DNA of 64,000 bases, from the IMG/VR virus record IMGVR_UViG_3300033153_015063, positions 62,001-126,000 of that record; one strand, given 5' to 3'. Source of the stretch: a virus. This document shows, one piece after another, positions 1-8,598 of the stretch. The notes beneath the pieces were generated by a model. That model ran no database searches. It was given only the letters and a program-made list of their open reading frames with translations, and was not told the DNA's origin. Position 1 is the first letter of the stretch, and each line of letters begins with the position of its first letter. The position numbers and the translations under genes are program-made.

Positions 1-241
1 ATAGTTCTAATCCATCAATACCGCTGATTATTTTACAGACCTCACCACACCAGTCATTGCTGTCGTAAACAATAACTTGTTCTGGATGCCTCTCGATGAA
101 GGACCTCACATCTGTTTCAACGTCGTTACCACCAAGGTAGTGTCCGACTGCAACAGGAATGGAGTCGAGGGACGCAACTTTGTTGAGACTCAATGAAGTT
201 TGTTTGACGGCAAATACATCGAGATAAGCGTCATAACCCAT
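1..241 (-). CDS. Hypothetical protein, C-terminus beyond window edge
   Basis: The first 80 residues of a protein that runs off the left edge. It starts MGYDAYLDVFAVKQTS and is soluble and mixed in composition, with no signal peptide or membrane segment. I do not recognise the family. Its ATG overlaps the TGA of the upstream small gene (TGATG), so the two are probably translated together from the promoter at 421-430. The visible part has two cysteines close together near the window edge (DWCGEVC), too little to call a metal site. Confidence 0.6.
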   Translation of the reverse strand, partial: MGYDAYLDVFAVKQTSLSLNKVASLDSIPVAVGHYLGGNDVETDVRSFIERHPEQVIVYDSNDWCGEVCKIISGIDGLEL

Positions 242-399
242 CAGTGCCACGCACCACAGGAACACGGGCCCTCTCGCACATCACAACCATTTCCCAATCT
301 GGTCAGGAACCCCCCTCCAAGTGCCAGACCGTCGATGGTGCCGGTTTTCCTGTCGGTTGCTTTCTTCACCAACTCTTGAAAGGTTGGTTTTTCACTCAT
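241..399 (-). CDS. Small hypothetical protein, 52 aa
   Basis: Starts MSEKPTFQELVKKATDRK and ends in a cysteine-containing tail (DVREGPCSCGAWH). Its centre is glycine-rich (GLALGGGFL). The start was chosen because a palindromic TATA box, CTTTATAAAG at 421-430, lies about 22 bases upstream, giving an almost leaderless message; a longer open frame would run through that TATA box. The stop overlaps the next gene's start. The family is unknown, and the gene is supported mainly by promoter spacing and coupling. Confidence 0.5.
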   Translation of the reverse strand: MSEKPTFQELVKKATDRKTGTIDGLALGGGFLTRLGNGCDVREGPCSCGAWH

Positions 400-420
400 A
401 TCACTGGATCGCCTGTCTGT

Positions 421-430
421 CTTTATAAAG
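421..430. promoter_or_regulatory. Palindromic TATA box shared by divergent genes
   Basis: CTTTATAAAG is a perfect palindrome and sits at a suitable distance from the starts on both sides (399 on minus, 465 on plus). One box may therefore serve both directions. Confidence 0.5.
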
Positions 431-464
431 ATATCACTCTTCACTATCCTACTTGGTTGACGCC

Positions 465-728
465 ATGAACCATGAACCAATCCATTTAAATACAACACCA
501 GGCATTGGAGTGTTGATGTTAAGCGGGTTTGTAATCAAACCACTCCTATCTCCACTGGTCGAAACGGTCTACGTCGGAGAGAATAGAATCTACAACATGG
601 GAGAGACCACACACATCGAGGACGGAGAGGTTGTTGAGATAGCCAGAATGATTGATAACATTCTTCGGCACTCAGGTGACTTTGTTGCCCGGGAGGGGAA
701 CCGATTGGTCCCTGTGCCAAAACGCTAA
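465..728 (+). CDS. Hypothetical protein, 87 aa
   Basis: Begins MNHEPIHLNTTPGIGVLML; there is an alternative in-frame ATG further upstream. The start at 465 suits the TATA box at 421-430. The middle (VETVYVGENRIYNMGETTHIEDGEVVEIARMI, in two parts here: beta-rich, then helical) looks like a small soluble domain. No motif that I recognise. It is followed closely by the cysteine-rich gene at 778, which has its own TATA-like sequence (AGTTTTTTAAC near 730). Confidence 0.55.
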   Translation: MNHEPIHLNTTPGIGVLMLSGFVIKPLLSPLVETVYVGENRIYNMGETTHIEDGEVVEIARMIDNILRHSGDFVAREGNRLVPVPKR

Positions 729-777
729 GTTTTTTAACACTCCATGCGTCTTTCCTGTTCAGGGACACCGGGCAGGT

Positions 778-1185
778 ATGGATTATAAAATCTTAACAGG
801 AAACACCTTTTTTCATTGTAATAGATGCCTGGTGCCACTCCAGGGAATAGAATATTGGGTTGCTTTTCTGTTTGTCTATGGTGCTGACCACAACTTGGAC
901 AAGGTCGACGAAAGATACTACTGCACAACCTGTCTCGATCTGTCGATGGACGCTGGGGATGGCTGTTCCTTTTGCCTCAAGTACGTGGATATGATGTTAG
1001 GTTGGTATTGGGAGTTACTTCTTTTCGAGAAGGAGAGTGATTGGTTGGATGAACCCAAAGAAAAGCGATACTCCTGCCATAGTTGTATGACCAACTTCGA
1101 CCAGAAGATAGAGGCTGGTCACGAACCGCAATCAGAAGAAAAAAATGGGTTTAGATTGAATGAGTTGTCTGGGTTCAGGCCCTGA
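778..1185 (+). CDS. Four-CxxC zinc-binding protein, 135 aa
   Basis: Starts MDYKILTGNTFFHCNRC. Four CxxC pairs are visible (CNRC, CTTC, CSFC, CHSC), so it should hold two zinc ions in treble-clef or ribbon folds. The region between the last two pairs is hydrophobic and aromatic (MMLGWYWELLLF). The start at 778 follows GGCAGGT; the frame is open further upstream to 652 but would then overlap the preceding gene. It converges with the small minus-strand gene at 1175-1351, overlapping it by 11 bases. Likely a nucleic-acid or protein adaptor; the function is not known. Confidence 0.65.
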   Translation: MDYKILTGNTFFHCNRCLVPLQGIEYWVAFLFVYGADHNLDKVDERYYCTTCLDLSMDAGDGCSFCLKYVDMMLGWYWELLLFEKESDWLDEPKEKRYSCHSCMTNFDQKIEAGHEPQSEEKNGFRLNELSGFRP

Positions 1186-1351
1186 ACTGGTGGATCTTCT
1201 TTGGGGGCATCATCAACACCTCATAAACCATATCAGTGGGTTGATGCCCGGCCCTTTGTCCCTCTTCATCCATCCAGTCATAGTACTCTTTCAGTTCACT
1301 CTTCAGCACAAGGCCTGCCAGGACTCCGTTGCCCATTACTGCCATAGACAT
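1175..1351 (-). CDS. Small hypothetical protein, 58 aa, motif-promoter gene
   Basis: Sequence starts MSMAVMGNGVLAGLVLKSE and ends MMPPKKIHQFRA. The N-terminal third is hydrophobic and the rest is charged. Support comes from context: a GGTGATG ribosome-binding site 8 bases upstream, a TATA box (ATTATATAAT, 1384-1393) and the 17-bp upstream motif at 1408-1424 with the same spacing as elsewhere in this window. I do not recognise a family. Confidence 0.6.
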   Translation of the reverse strand: MSMAVMGNGVLAGLVLKSELKEYYDWMDEEGQRAGHQPTDMVYEVLMMPPKKIHQFRA

Positions 1352-1383
1352 ACTTACATCACCTACTACTCGCTTTGTAGCCG

Positions 1384-1424
1384 ATTATATAATAGTTACT
1401 GCCCGTTAACAGTAAAAAGCGTAA
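1384..1424 (-). promoter_or_regulatory. 17-bp motif plus TATA promoter
   Basis: On the minus strand TTACGCTTTTTACTGTT (1424-1408) is followed after 14 bases by ATTATATAAT and then the 58-aa gene. Same arrangement as at 15491, 15758, 17690, 34196, 55953 and 59399. Confidence 0.7.
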
Positions 1425-1425
1425 T

Positions 1426-2079
1426 TTACTCGAATGAGTTTGCGACGTAGCCTGCCAGGGCACCCAGCAATCCAGCTACGATGGCTGCATTGATAGTCAC
1501 CTCGTAGATTAAAGGTGGCCAGTAGATGATTATCAATATTGGAAATATAACCGTAAAGGCCATGAGTGGCCTACCGACATCGACACCAAGTCGAACCATG
1601 AAGAATAGTAGAAAAACTCCGAAAACCAACGAAAGGAAAGCGACCTCTGTTCTTTCGACCTCGATTGGGGCGAGGTAGACAAACAGGAGTGCCAATGCAA
1701 TTGTGAAGATGAATGGATATACTTTCAGGTCTTTTCCCGGGCCCCCATCTTTTATTTTCAGTTGCTCGTAGTGAAAAAGAAGGAAACCACCTATCCCGAA
1801 GTACATACCAACTGAACCGCAGAACAACACCAGATTGCCCTCCATCCCCTGTGATACCCAGTACCAGAAAGGCAGCACGATGAACGTCGTCATGGTCCCA
1901 AGTCTCCATGGCCCACCCCACGTCTCAAGTGTGCCATAGACAACTACCGCCGCCAACATACCTATGACCACACACAGCATGTTGATTTGCCTGGTGAAGG
2001 GGAACACCATGAGTGCTATTGCTACACCGATGACGACCACGAGATAGTGCATCTCCTCGTTTTTGTCCACTAAACTCAA
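1426..2079 (-). CDS. Polytopic membrane protein, 217 aa
   Basis: Seven or eight hydrophobic segments span nearly the whole protein (roughly residues 11-27, 33-50, 60-75, 80-102, 120-137, 143-160, 168-190, 193-212), with short polar loops. There are no recognisable transporter or enzyme motifs. The frame opens with TTG at 2079, overlapping the upstream stop (TTGA). An internal ATG at about 2052 (MHYLVVV) is a possible alternative start, with GGAG farther upstream. It is the last gene of a minus-strand operon that begins at 3656. Confidence 0.6.
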   Translation of the reverse strand: MSLVDKNEEMHYLVVVIGVAIALMVFPFTRQINMLCVVIGMLAAVVVYGTLETWGGPWRLGTMTTFIVLPFWYWVSQGMEGNLVLFCGSVGMYFGIGGFLLFHYEQLKIKDGGPGKDLKVYPFIFTIALALLFVYLAPIEVERTEVAFLSLVFGVFLLFFMVRLGVDVGRPLMAFTVIFPILIIIYWPPLIYEVTINAAIVAGLLGALAGYVANSFE

Positions 2080-2279
2080 CTCCTTTGGCGTCTATAGACA
2101 TACAGTCCATAAAAAAGTATCGCTAGCCCGACGCCAAGGGCTGCGTAGGGGTTGATGGTATCGAGGTAATCACGGATAGGGTCTGCGATGAGTTCAATGC
2201 CGAACGAGATAAGGATACCGACCAGGATGGCTGTAGTGACCCATTTCCTCGAAGAACTATCTCCGCCTAACTGTTCCAT
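2076..2279 (-). CDS. Small two-helix membrane protein, 67 aa
   Basis: MEQLGGDSSSRKW is followed by two hydrophobic helices (about residues 14-31 and 44-60) and a basic tail ending YRRQRS. It overlaps the genes on both sides by a few bases, which points to translational coupling within the 3656-to-1426 operon. The family is unknown. Its size and topology fit a small membrane subunit or anchor. Confidence 0.55.
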   Translation of the reverse strand: MEQLGGDSSSRKWVTTAILVGILISFGIELIADPIRDYLDTINPYAALGVGLAILFYGLYVYRRQRS

Positions 2280-2854
2280 ATCTTCCGCCTCATCCTGTTC
2301 TCATGGAAATCTCCGCCGATTCCCCTGCCGATTTCCATAAACTCCGGCCGGCCCTCATCGTCTATGTCACTTGGGGCACGTTCCACGATGATACCACGCT
2401 TCCCCTCGACAGAAGTTTCTTCCATAGGATGCATCGAATCGTATTGAGACACGCTTTGTTTCAGGTCGTCAAAATCCTCTTCGTCAGATGACATAATAAT
2501 CAAACAGTCCTCGTCGCCTTTCCTGACAACAGCGAGTTCATAGTCATCATCACGGTGAACTTCAATAACCTCTCCTTCATCTTCCAGGTCGCCGGTATCA
2601 TGGCCCATCGCCCTCATCATCTTTGCCATCATCAGGGCCTGAAATGCCTGTTCTGACTCTGGTGTAACCTGAGTGTCGGACTGGGGTTCTCCGGGACCTC
2701 TGGTCTCTTCCACTATGGCATCAGGAGGGCCCTTCCATCTATCCTTATTGTAGATAGTCCCATCTTCGTTGACCCGGCCGAGGTACTTGTCGGCTCCTTT
2801 CTCGGGGTCGTACATATAGGCGTACCAACTGTCTTTAACGGGTTGTTTCCACAT
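2267..2854 (-). CDS. Acidic protein with divergent tag-like N-terminus, 195 aa
   Basis: The N-terminus (DSWYAYMYDPEKGADKYLGRV) resembles the Y-x-Y ... Y-x-G beta-hairpin of the tag family in this window but lacks the IPPGSGN start. The remainder is strongly acidic, with DDDYELAVVRKGDEDCLIIMSS in the centre and several methionine-rich stretches (AFQALMMAKMMRAMG). The start overlaps the end of the gene at 2835 by 20 bases. Function unknown; placement in the tag family is tentative. Confidence 0.55.
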   Translation of the reverse strand: MWKQPVKDSWYAYMYDPEKGADKYLGRVNEDGTIYNKDRWKGPPDAIVEETRGPGEPQSDTQVTPESEQAFQALMMAKMMRAMGHDTGDLEDEGEVIEVHRDDDYELAVVRKGDEDCLIIMSSDEEDFDDLKQSVSQYDSMHPMEETSVEGKRGIIVERAPSDIDDEGRPEFMEIGRGIGGDFHENRMRRKIWNS

Positions 2855-3656
2855 TGGATGAGCCTCCTCTCATTATAACCGGGTCTACCAGGACATTCAG
2901 TGTCCTGGGCCTGATAGATGTATTATGGGTATTGGATTTAAGATTTACCCCTCTTTCTGCCATTTCATTTTCCACAACAAGTGCTTCATGCTCATCCTCT
3001 ACTACAATCTGAACGTCACCACTATGGTCGATAAGGACGGGACGGTCACAACGTACAAGGAAATGATAGATGGTAGCTTCGGTTCTGATAGAATCCTTCA
3101 ATGCACGACCTTCGGCTCCATACTTGGTCATCACGTTCTCGATATCCTCACTTGGGACGCTTCTTGCTGTTGCCAGGTTTATCGTTGCACGTTCAGGAAA
3201 ATCCAGGTTGAGAAGTGGTGCCTCCTGACCATCCCCATCATATTTCAATAAAGTGCCCAACTCGGTCTGGGACTCGGAGACCCCTGGCGGGTTTCTGAAA
3301 TTGACCTGCCCATCTGAGATGTAGATATCTTTGAACTCACGGATCATATCTGGATAGGAACCGAGGATCACCTTTGAAGAGAGATGAGTACTGTCATCGA
3401 GACCTGATGCAATCTGGCCGTCGCTCAGACCATCGGACTTGAATCTCCTGACCGTTGCATCTGTCACCAGAGCTTCGTTCACAATCGGAACCTGTTCTTT
3501 TTCAAAAATTGACATCATCCACTTCTCGAACTCGACTTCCTTTACGTAGTCATTCCATCTACCAAGATACTCTGTGTCCCCATCCCGCTTCCTGTAAGCA
3601 TAATAATTCCCTGAACCTTTTGGGATCTCATTTTTTGAAGCGGGATATTCAGACAT
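2835..3656 (-). CDS. Tag-family protein, divergent, 273 aa
   Basis: The N-terminal module reads EIPKGSGNYYAYRKRDGDTEYLG, a clear but divergent version of the IPPGSGN.Y.Y...YKG module. It is followed by a helical segment (FEKWMMSIFEK) and a C-terminal cargo of about 220 residues that I do not recognise. The cargo includes a hydrophobic beta segment with paired acidic residues (VQIVVEDEHEALVVENEMAE). A TATA box (TTTTTAAAC near 3685) precedes the ATG by about 30 bases. First gene of a four-gene minus-strand operon. Confidence 0.65.
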   Translation of the reverse strand: MSEYPASKNEIPKGSGNYYAYRKRDGDTEYLGRWNDYVKEVEFEKWMMSIFEKEQVPIVNEALVTDATVRRFKSDGLSDGQIASGLDDSTHLSSKVILGSYPDMIREFKDIYISDGQVNFRNPPGVSESQTELGTLLKYDGDGQEAPLLNLDFPERATINLATARSVPSEDIENVMTKYGAEGRALKDSIRTEATIYHFLVRCDRPVLIDHSGDVQIVVEDEHEALVVENEMAERGVNLKSNTHNTSIRPRTLNVLVDPVIMRGGSSNVETTR

Positions 3657-3672
3657 CTATATCACTTACATC

Positions 3673-4704
3673 CTAGTTGTTTAAAAATGATTGGATAAAA
3701 TATAACCCTGCACCCCACATTACCGCAATGGAAACAAATTTGATTACGGGATGTTCTACATGTCGTGGGAAGAATATATACAGGAAACCAAAGAAGGTAA
3801 GATACATCGCCAGACCGACATAGATAAAATCTACATCCTCTTTGCTATTATCCTCATCAGCATCTGCCAGTTTAAGGTACCCTTCGGCACTCGGAATTAT
3901 ATCTGAACCAACTCCTATCTCAATCTCATCAAACATTATCTGGTCATTGAGTTCAAAGCCTATCGAGTTATCATTATCGAACTCAAACCTGGGGTCAGAC
4001 AGTAACTCGACAACCATAGCCAGTCCTGTTGCCACAGGTATTTGTTCTCCATCAACATCCCATCCCTCCAGTGGTTGGAGAACCAACGTGAAGGGTTCTG
4101 CGGGATTCATCGTATGGACAGTCCAGGCAAATCCCATCCAACGTTCTGTTCCATCACCCCTGACCCAGTCCTCTTCCTCACCATAACAGAAAAGGCCCAC
4201 ATTTTTTGCCTCTACAGACACACTCCTGATATGAAACAGGTCTATGGCTATCCCACGCCCACCATCGTTACAAGACCCCGAAAAAGCAAAGGAAAGTAAC
4301 ATAAAATCGTCGGGGCTGTCCAACCCACGTGAACCTACATCAATTTCATCGGGTGATAGATAGAGACCGAAGAACATGGTCTCTGGGACCTCGGTTGGTA
4401 GGTCGTTGGTGATAGCACCTGGCTCATCCCCATGCCACGTCAAGCGATACATGAAGTGGCCATGTTCCACCTGGTTGATGGTCAACCCTGTCCTGGCTAT
4501 CCCCCCGATTGTCACTACCTCTGAGCCAATTGCACCATCACCACCGAAACCATTTGTAGATGGTTCAGTGGTCTCGTTGACCTCGATGATACTACCATCA
4601 TTCACATCCCACTTCTCAACGTCGTCAAGGACCTCGGCACCAGCACCTGTGAGTATAGAAATGAAAAGTAATAATAACATTATGAAAGATATCTTATTGC
4701 ACAC
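3673..4704 (-). CDS. Secreted LamG-like membrane-anchored protein, about 343 aa
   Basis: Start taken as the GTG overlapping the upstream stop (TAGTG); it gives a clean signal peptide (CNKISFIMLLLLFISILTGAGA). The body, about residues 25-270, is beta-rich with patterns shared with the next upstream paralogue (WDVNDGS, ETTEPS, HGHFMYRLTWHGDEPG) and looks like a concanavalin/LamG-type jelly roll. Two hydrophobic helices end the protein. It is therefore probably displayed outside the cell and anchored at the C-terminus. The frame is open farther upstream, but that would overlap the neighbour by 130 bases. Confidence 0.6.
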   Translation of the reverse strand: MCNKISFIMLLLLFISILTGAGAEVLDDVEKWDVNDGSIIEVNETTEPSTNGFGGDGAIGSEVVTIGGIARTGLTINQVEHGHFMYRLTWHGDEPGAITNDLPTEVPETMFFGLYLSPDEIDVGSRGLDSPDDFMLLSFAFSGSCNDGGRGIAIDLFHIRSVSVEAKNVGLFCYGEEEDWVRGDGTERWMGFAWTVHTMNPAEPFTLVLQPLEGWDVDGEQIPVATGLAMVVELLSDPRFEFDNDNSIGFELNDQIMFDEIEIGVGSDIIPSAEGYLKLADADEDNSKEDVDFIYVGLAMYLTFFGFLYIFFPRHVEHPVIKFVSIAVMWGAGLYFIQSFLNN

Positions 4705-4949
4705 TATTTCCCACTTCCAAGTGTCCTCTCGATGAAAATAACTATGAACACGACAGAGATTGTCAATACGACCAGATAGGCAAATTGGCCGAGTGGGGAA
4801 TCCGAGAACACAGGGAGGTAGGTATGGAACCACTCAGAGATAACGGCCCTGTATTCGAGAGCAAGGAAAAAACCGAGAGCTACAATGACGAGTTGGACCA
4901 ATCTTTCTCTGATAGCAGATGCCAGATTGGAGAAGAACTCAAACACCAA
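4704..4949 (-). CDS. Small membrane protein, 81 aa
   Basis: An amphipathic N-terminus (FEFFSNLASAIRERLVQ) is followed by hydrophobic segments at about 18-34 and 56-74. The frame opens at TTG, followed at once by GTG; either could start. It lies between two LamG-like surface proteins with 1-10 base gaps, so it is probably expressed with them and may help anchor or assemble them. No family recognised. Confidence 0.55.
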   Translation of the reverse strand: MVFEFFSNLASAIRERLVQLVIVALGFFLALEYRAVISEWFHTYLPVFSDSPLGQFAYLVVLTISVVFIVIFIERTLGSGK

Positions 4950-4958
4950 CTCAACACC

Positions 4959-6224
4959 TCACAACACGACGTAGACCAACACGAATATGGCTACAGCAGC
5001 TCCGGCCAACATGGCCCATTTCACAAATTTGTTCTCAAGCAGCGTAGGACTCACTACAGACAGAACTCCGATGGTCACCATAACGGCACTACTCAATACG
5101 ATTAAGAACGTGTCGAAAGTGCCAATTTCATCTACCACTTCTTTTTCATCTTTGTCAGATGCTTCGAGCTCCGCCAGAACCTCGTTGACTCGTTCTTCGG
5201 CATAGGCGGAGGTGTAGACGTCGTGGGCCCGGTCAAATGGTTCATCATCATCCCCATCTCCCAGGACTACGTTATCGAAGATGACCTCGGAAGTTGTTTC
5301 AAAGCCAACAGCATTGCCTTCATCGGGGAATATTATGTTAGCGTCGATGAGTAACGTCTTTGTGACAGTAGTCACCGGGACCATGACGTTGGATGCAAAG
5401 CTCAGGAATTTACCCTGGAGATACTGGATTTCAACAGCAGTTTGACTCTCTGAGCCTGTGGGTGGAGTTATGTTCCAGGCAAACCCAAGCCATTTCTCTT
5501 CGGTGGTCCCTGCATAAAACCAGTTGTCCTGGTAATGGTCGTCGGTCCCTACGCAGAGTATGTCAAGGCGGTTGAAAGTGACAAACGACCCATCTACCAC
5601 GTAGTAAAACTCCAGGTAAACCTGCCATCCACAGGCCTTTGAATACATCTCATTCGATGGATGCATGGTGTAATCCAGATTGTTGACGAAAGTCATCGTC
5701 ATAACCAGGAAAGTTGGGTCACCAGCCCCGGTCAAAACACCAAACTCTCCCACTTCGGCGTCACGGTCTGGCATCCAGTAGACGGCAAAGAAGGTTTTCT
5801 CCTTGAATGCAGTCGAGATAGTCCGAAGGTCGTTCTGCACCTCGTCAGGCTGACCACCTTCCATAATATCCCAGGTATGTCGGTACATGAACCGACCATG
5901 AAGAACCTCGTCCTTGTTCAGGTCGTTCTTGGCGACACCTGTCATCTCGATTGGCTCAGACGTTGGGGTGGTCCCAAATGCCGATCCATCATCGAGAAAA
6001 CCATCGGTTGCCAGATGGCTGGGTTCTGTTTCATCTGTCATCAGAAGCACGTCGTCGTTGATATCCCAGAAATCCAGATCCTGGCTGTAGATTGTCCCAC
6101 GACCAGGTGCAAGCTCCTGGTCCAACTTGGTCAGTTTCGACCAGTCCACGGCCATGGCTGGGGTGGAGAGAAGGAACAATCCCACCACCATGACAACCAG
6201 GACCATCGTTGATTTGTTTTTCAT
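4959..6224 (-). CDS. Secreted LamG-like protein, membrane anchored, 421 aa
   Basis: The start at 6224 follows GGTGGTGA and gives a signal peptide (MKNKSTMVLVVMVVGLFLLSTPAMA). A jelly-roll-like region follows (LDFWDINDDVLLMTDETEPS, then DEVLHGRFMYRHTWDIM), matching its paralogue at 3673-4704 in order and spacing. The C-terminal part has a charged helical linker (EERVNEVLAELEASDKDEKEV) and two hydrophobic helices. Probably a surface-exposed carbohydrate- or protein-binding domain tethered to the membrane. A longer start at GTG 6236 is possible but overlaps the upstream gene. Confidence 0.65.
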   Translation of the reverse strand: MKNKSTMVLVVMVVGLFLLSTPAMAVDWSKLTKLDQELAPGRGTIYSQDLDFWDINDDVLLMTDETEPSHLATDGFLDDGSAFGTTPTSEPIEMTGVAKNDLNKDEVLHGRFMYRHTWDIMEGGQPDEVQNDLRTISTAFKEKTFFAVYWMPDRDAEVGEFGVLTGAGDPTFLVMTMTFVNNLDYTMHPSNEMYSKACGWQVYLEFYYVVDGSFVTFNRLDILCVGTDDHYQDNWFYAGTTEEKWLGFAWNITPPTGSESQTAVEIQYLQGKFLSFASNVMVPVTTVTKTLLIDANIIFPDEGNAVGFETTSEVIFDNVVLGDGDDDEPFDRAHDVYTSAYAEERVNEVLAELEASDKDEKEVVDEIGTFDTFLIVLSSAVMVTIGVLSVVSPTLLENKFVKWAMLAGAAVAIFVLVYVVL

Positions 6225-6229
6225 CTCTG

Positions 6230-8593
6230 TCACCACCCATAGGCAGTCTGTCCAAAGCTCACATCACTTACAGGGTCAAAGACGCCCAACGCAGCAAATA
6301 CGAATAGCACCACTCCAAGGATTATTGGTATGAGTGCGATGTCGGAACCCTGGGAGTCACTCTTTGATACGAAGTACTGGAGACCAACTCCAACGAGTAG
6401 GAACATCAGTGCTATTGAAGTCCAGATGTGTTGGAGTATGAGGCCGAGGAATACCCCAAGTGCTATGATAACCCCACCTATGACAATGACACCAATGGTG
6501 AACAAATTGCCGGTCTCAGAAGTTTCCTCGATGTCGGTTTTACTCCTTATCAGGAATCCACCGAACACCACCCCAGCACCAGCTACTATGAAGTAGGCCT
6601 GGGTTCTACCCAGGCCCTCTGGCACGAAAGCCCTGATGACACCAAGTACGATGACGGCGACGACGCCTACCAATGCGGCCAGGCGGGCCCACTCATCTGT
6701 AGCCTTTGGTAGTTGAACGGGTAATACAAAGTAGATTACAATACCAGCGATGATACCAGCAATGAGTAGCCAATAGGTGTCAAAGAACGTTGATATGGTG
6801 CTGCGGGCTGTGACCACCTCGCCACCTTTGAAGCCCTCGAATATCTGCATGGAGAGTGCCCGGCCCGTGATTGTGTAGTCGCCTTCGCCAGTCGCCTCGA
6901 TGGTGAATTTTTTCGAATATTTGTTGTGGGTCCCATCATCATAGACATCCTCGTACACATCGGTCTCGACACTATCTTTCAACTCTACAGCACCTTCTAC
7001 CTCGTAGCTGAGAGAGATGCTTTCGTGATGCCCGATAACGGTGTAAGTGACAGTGATTTCTTTGGTGACATCCTGGACCATCTCAGATGGTGCAGAGATA
7101 ACAACGAGAATATCAGGGGCCTCCCGCTTGATGAAATACGACTTTGAATTTTTACCACCACCATCGTCATACACACTTATGCCGATACGTACCTCTGGTT
7201 CTGATTGGCAGGTCAGGGTTGCGGTCGCCTCACTACCAGACACACTCTGGGTGATTGCGGCCTGTTCATCACATATCAACTCTATTCTGGTCAAACTCTT
7301 TCCAGTATCGGGTTTAGCGGTGATGTCAAACCCTGAGTTGGTCCCTTCATTCGTGATAAGTGTGCCAAGAGTACCAACCAATATCGGTCTGTCCTGAAAG
7401 TAAGGCGGATGGTCCCACTCTATTGCCGTGATTGTGGGTTCAGAACCACTGGCCGATAGAACGGCCAGAGTTAATGTCTCGGTGACGGTCTGTACACCTG
7501 GTTCCGATGCCGTGATAGTCAAAGTGAGACTACCAGCCGAGGTTGGTAACCAATTGAACGTGAGTTTGTATATCTGCGTTCCAAGTGTTGCAACAGCCTT
7601 CAGATTGCTGATGGAAGAACCAAGACTGTCAGATGCAGACCAGTACGCCGAACAAGTTCCGTCACAGCTCATGTCGGTACTCAGAGAGTTGTGGAAGTTG
7701 ACCTCGACAGACCTGGTATTACCAGAGAACACGTCATAGTCCGTCCCAGGTTTCTGGCCGCTTGCCCACGAGAAGGTACCAACGTCAGAGGTCCGATGAA
7801 TTATAAGGTCATCTACCCAGGAATTTCCGAATCTGTAGTTTGTGTAGTGTTCTAGACCATACTTACTCATCTCGATTCCAATCTGCTTGATAGTGAAGCT
7901 ATGTGAGATTGTAGCGAGTCTCCGTCCGTTCAAGTCTACGCTGAAGGTTCCACTTGAGACCAATACCTGGATATGGTTCCAGTCACCAGCCACATTACCG
8001 CTACCATCTACGTTACCATTACCCCATTTCAGGGTGGTTTGAATACCCTGTATAACTTTTGTCTCAACTACATTATTATTTGTGTGGCTTCTGACAAAAA
8101 GATTAGAAGTTCCAAGATGACGGTAGAATCTAATACTTATCCCATCTTCGGGACTAGTGATACCAAAATTTGAAGGGCCAAGACCTTGCCTCAATTGATG
8201 TTCTTCAAAATAAACCCCAAACGTGTTGTCATGTACCTGACTCTGCCAGAGAAAGTATCCATCGAAGATAAATTCATCAGTGGCAGAAGCGGTGTTATAG
8301 TCAAAAACAGCGTCCACAATACCACCACATTCGATTGCGTTTTTGCCACTAAGACCAACACAAGGACTTGTGACAATGGCAATGTTATCGGTTCCACGAG
8401 ATGCCAGAGACGTAGTTCTCTCGATATAAGGGCCATACCCCTGAGAATCCGATTTGAAATCACCGTCGGTAGATACCCAGACCGTTGCTATTTCAGGGTT
8501 GCTGACCTGTCCATAGATGTTACAAAAACCCACCATGATGATGAGTATAACAACCATTCCAGCAATGTAGACTGGTTTTGTCAATTTACTCAT
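6230..8593 (-). CDS. Surface protein: LamG-like, Ig-like domains, six C-terminal helices, 787 aa
   Basis: N-terminal signal/anchor helix (VYIAGMVVILIIMVGF) followed by a LamG-like domain, about residues 30-260 (GDWNHIQVLVSSGTFSVDLNG is the typical core strand pattern). Ig/PKD-like repeats occupy about 265-590. Roughly six transmembrane helices fill the last 190 residues, starting near TYWLLIAGIIAGIVIYFVL. Start chosen at ATG 8593 behind GGGGGTG. It ends 6 bases before the next gene starts, within the same operon. The large ectodomain on a multi-helix base suggests a membrane-embedded surface complex. Confidence 0.65.
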   Translation of the reverse strand: MSKLTKPVYIAGMVVILIIMVGFCNIYGQVSNPEIATVWVSTDGDFKSDSQGYGPYIERTTSLASRGTDNIAIVTSPCVGLSGKNAIECGGIVDAVFDYNTASATDEFIFDGYFLWQSQVHDNTFGVYFEEHQLRQGLGPSNFGITSPEDGISIRFYRHLGTSNLFVRSHTNNNVVETKVIQGIQTTLKWGNGNVDGSGNVAGDWNHIQVLVSSGTFSVDLNGRRLATISHSFTIKQIGIEMSKYGLEHYTNYRFGNSWVDDLIIHRTSDVGTFSWASGQKPGTDYDVFSGNTRSVEVNFHNSLSTDMSCDGTCSAYWSASDSLGSSISNLKAVATLGTQIYKLTFNWLPTSAGSLTLTITASEPGVQTVTETLTLAVLSASGSEPTITAIEWDHPPYFQDRPILVGTLGTLITNEGTNSGFDITAKPDTGKSLTRIELICDEQAAITQSVSGSEATATLTCQSEPEVRIGISVYDDGGGKNSKSYFIKREAPDILVVISAPSEMVQDVTKEITVTYTVIGHHESISLSYEVEGAVELKDSVETDVYEDVYDDGTHNKYSKKFTIEATGEGDYTITGRALSMQIFEGFKGGEVVTARSTISTFFDTYWLLIAGIIAGIVIYFVLPVQLPKATDEWARLAALVGVVAVIVLGVIRAFVPEGLGRTQAYFIVAGAGVVFGGFLIRSKTDIEETSETGNLFTIGVIVIGGVIIALGVFLGLILQHIWTSIALMFLLVGVGLQYFVSKSDSQGSDIALIPIILGVVLFVFAALGVFDPVSDVSFGQTAYGW

Positions 8594-8598
8594 ATTAT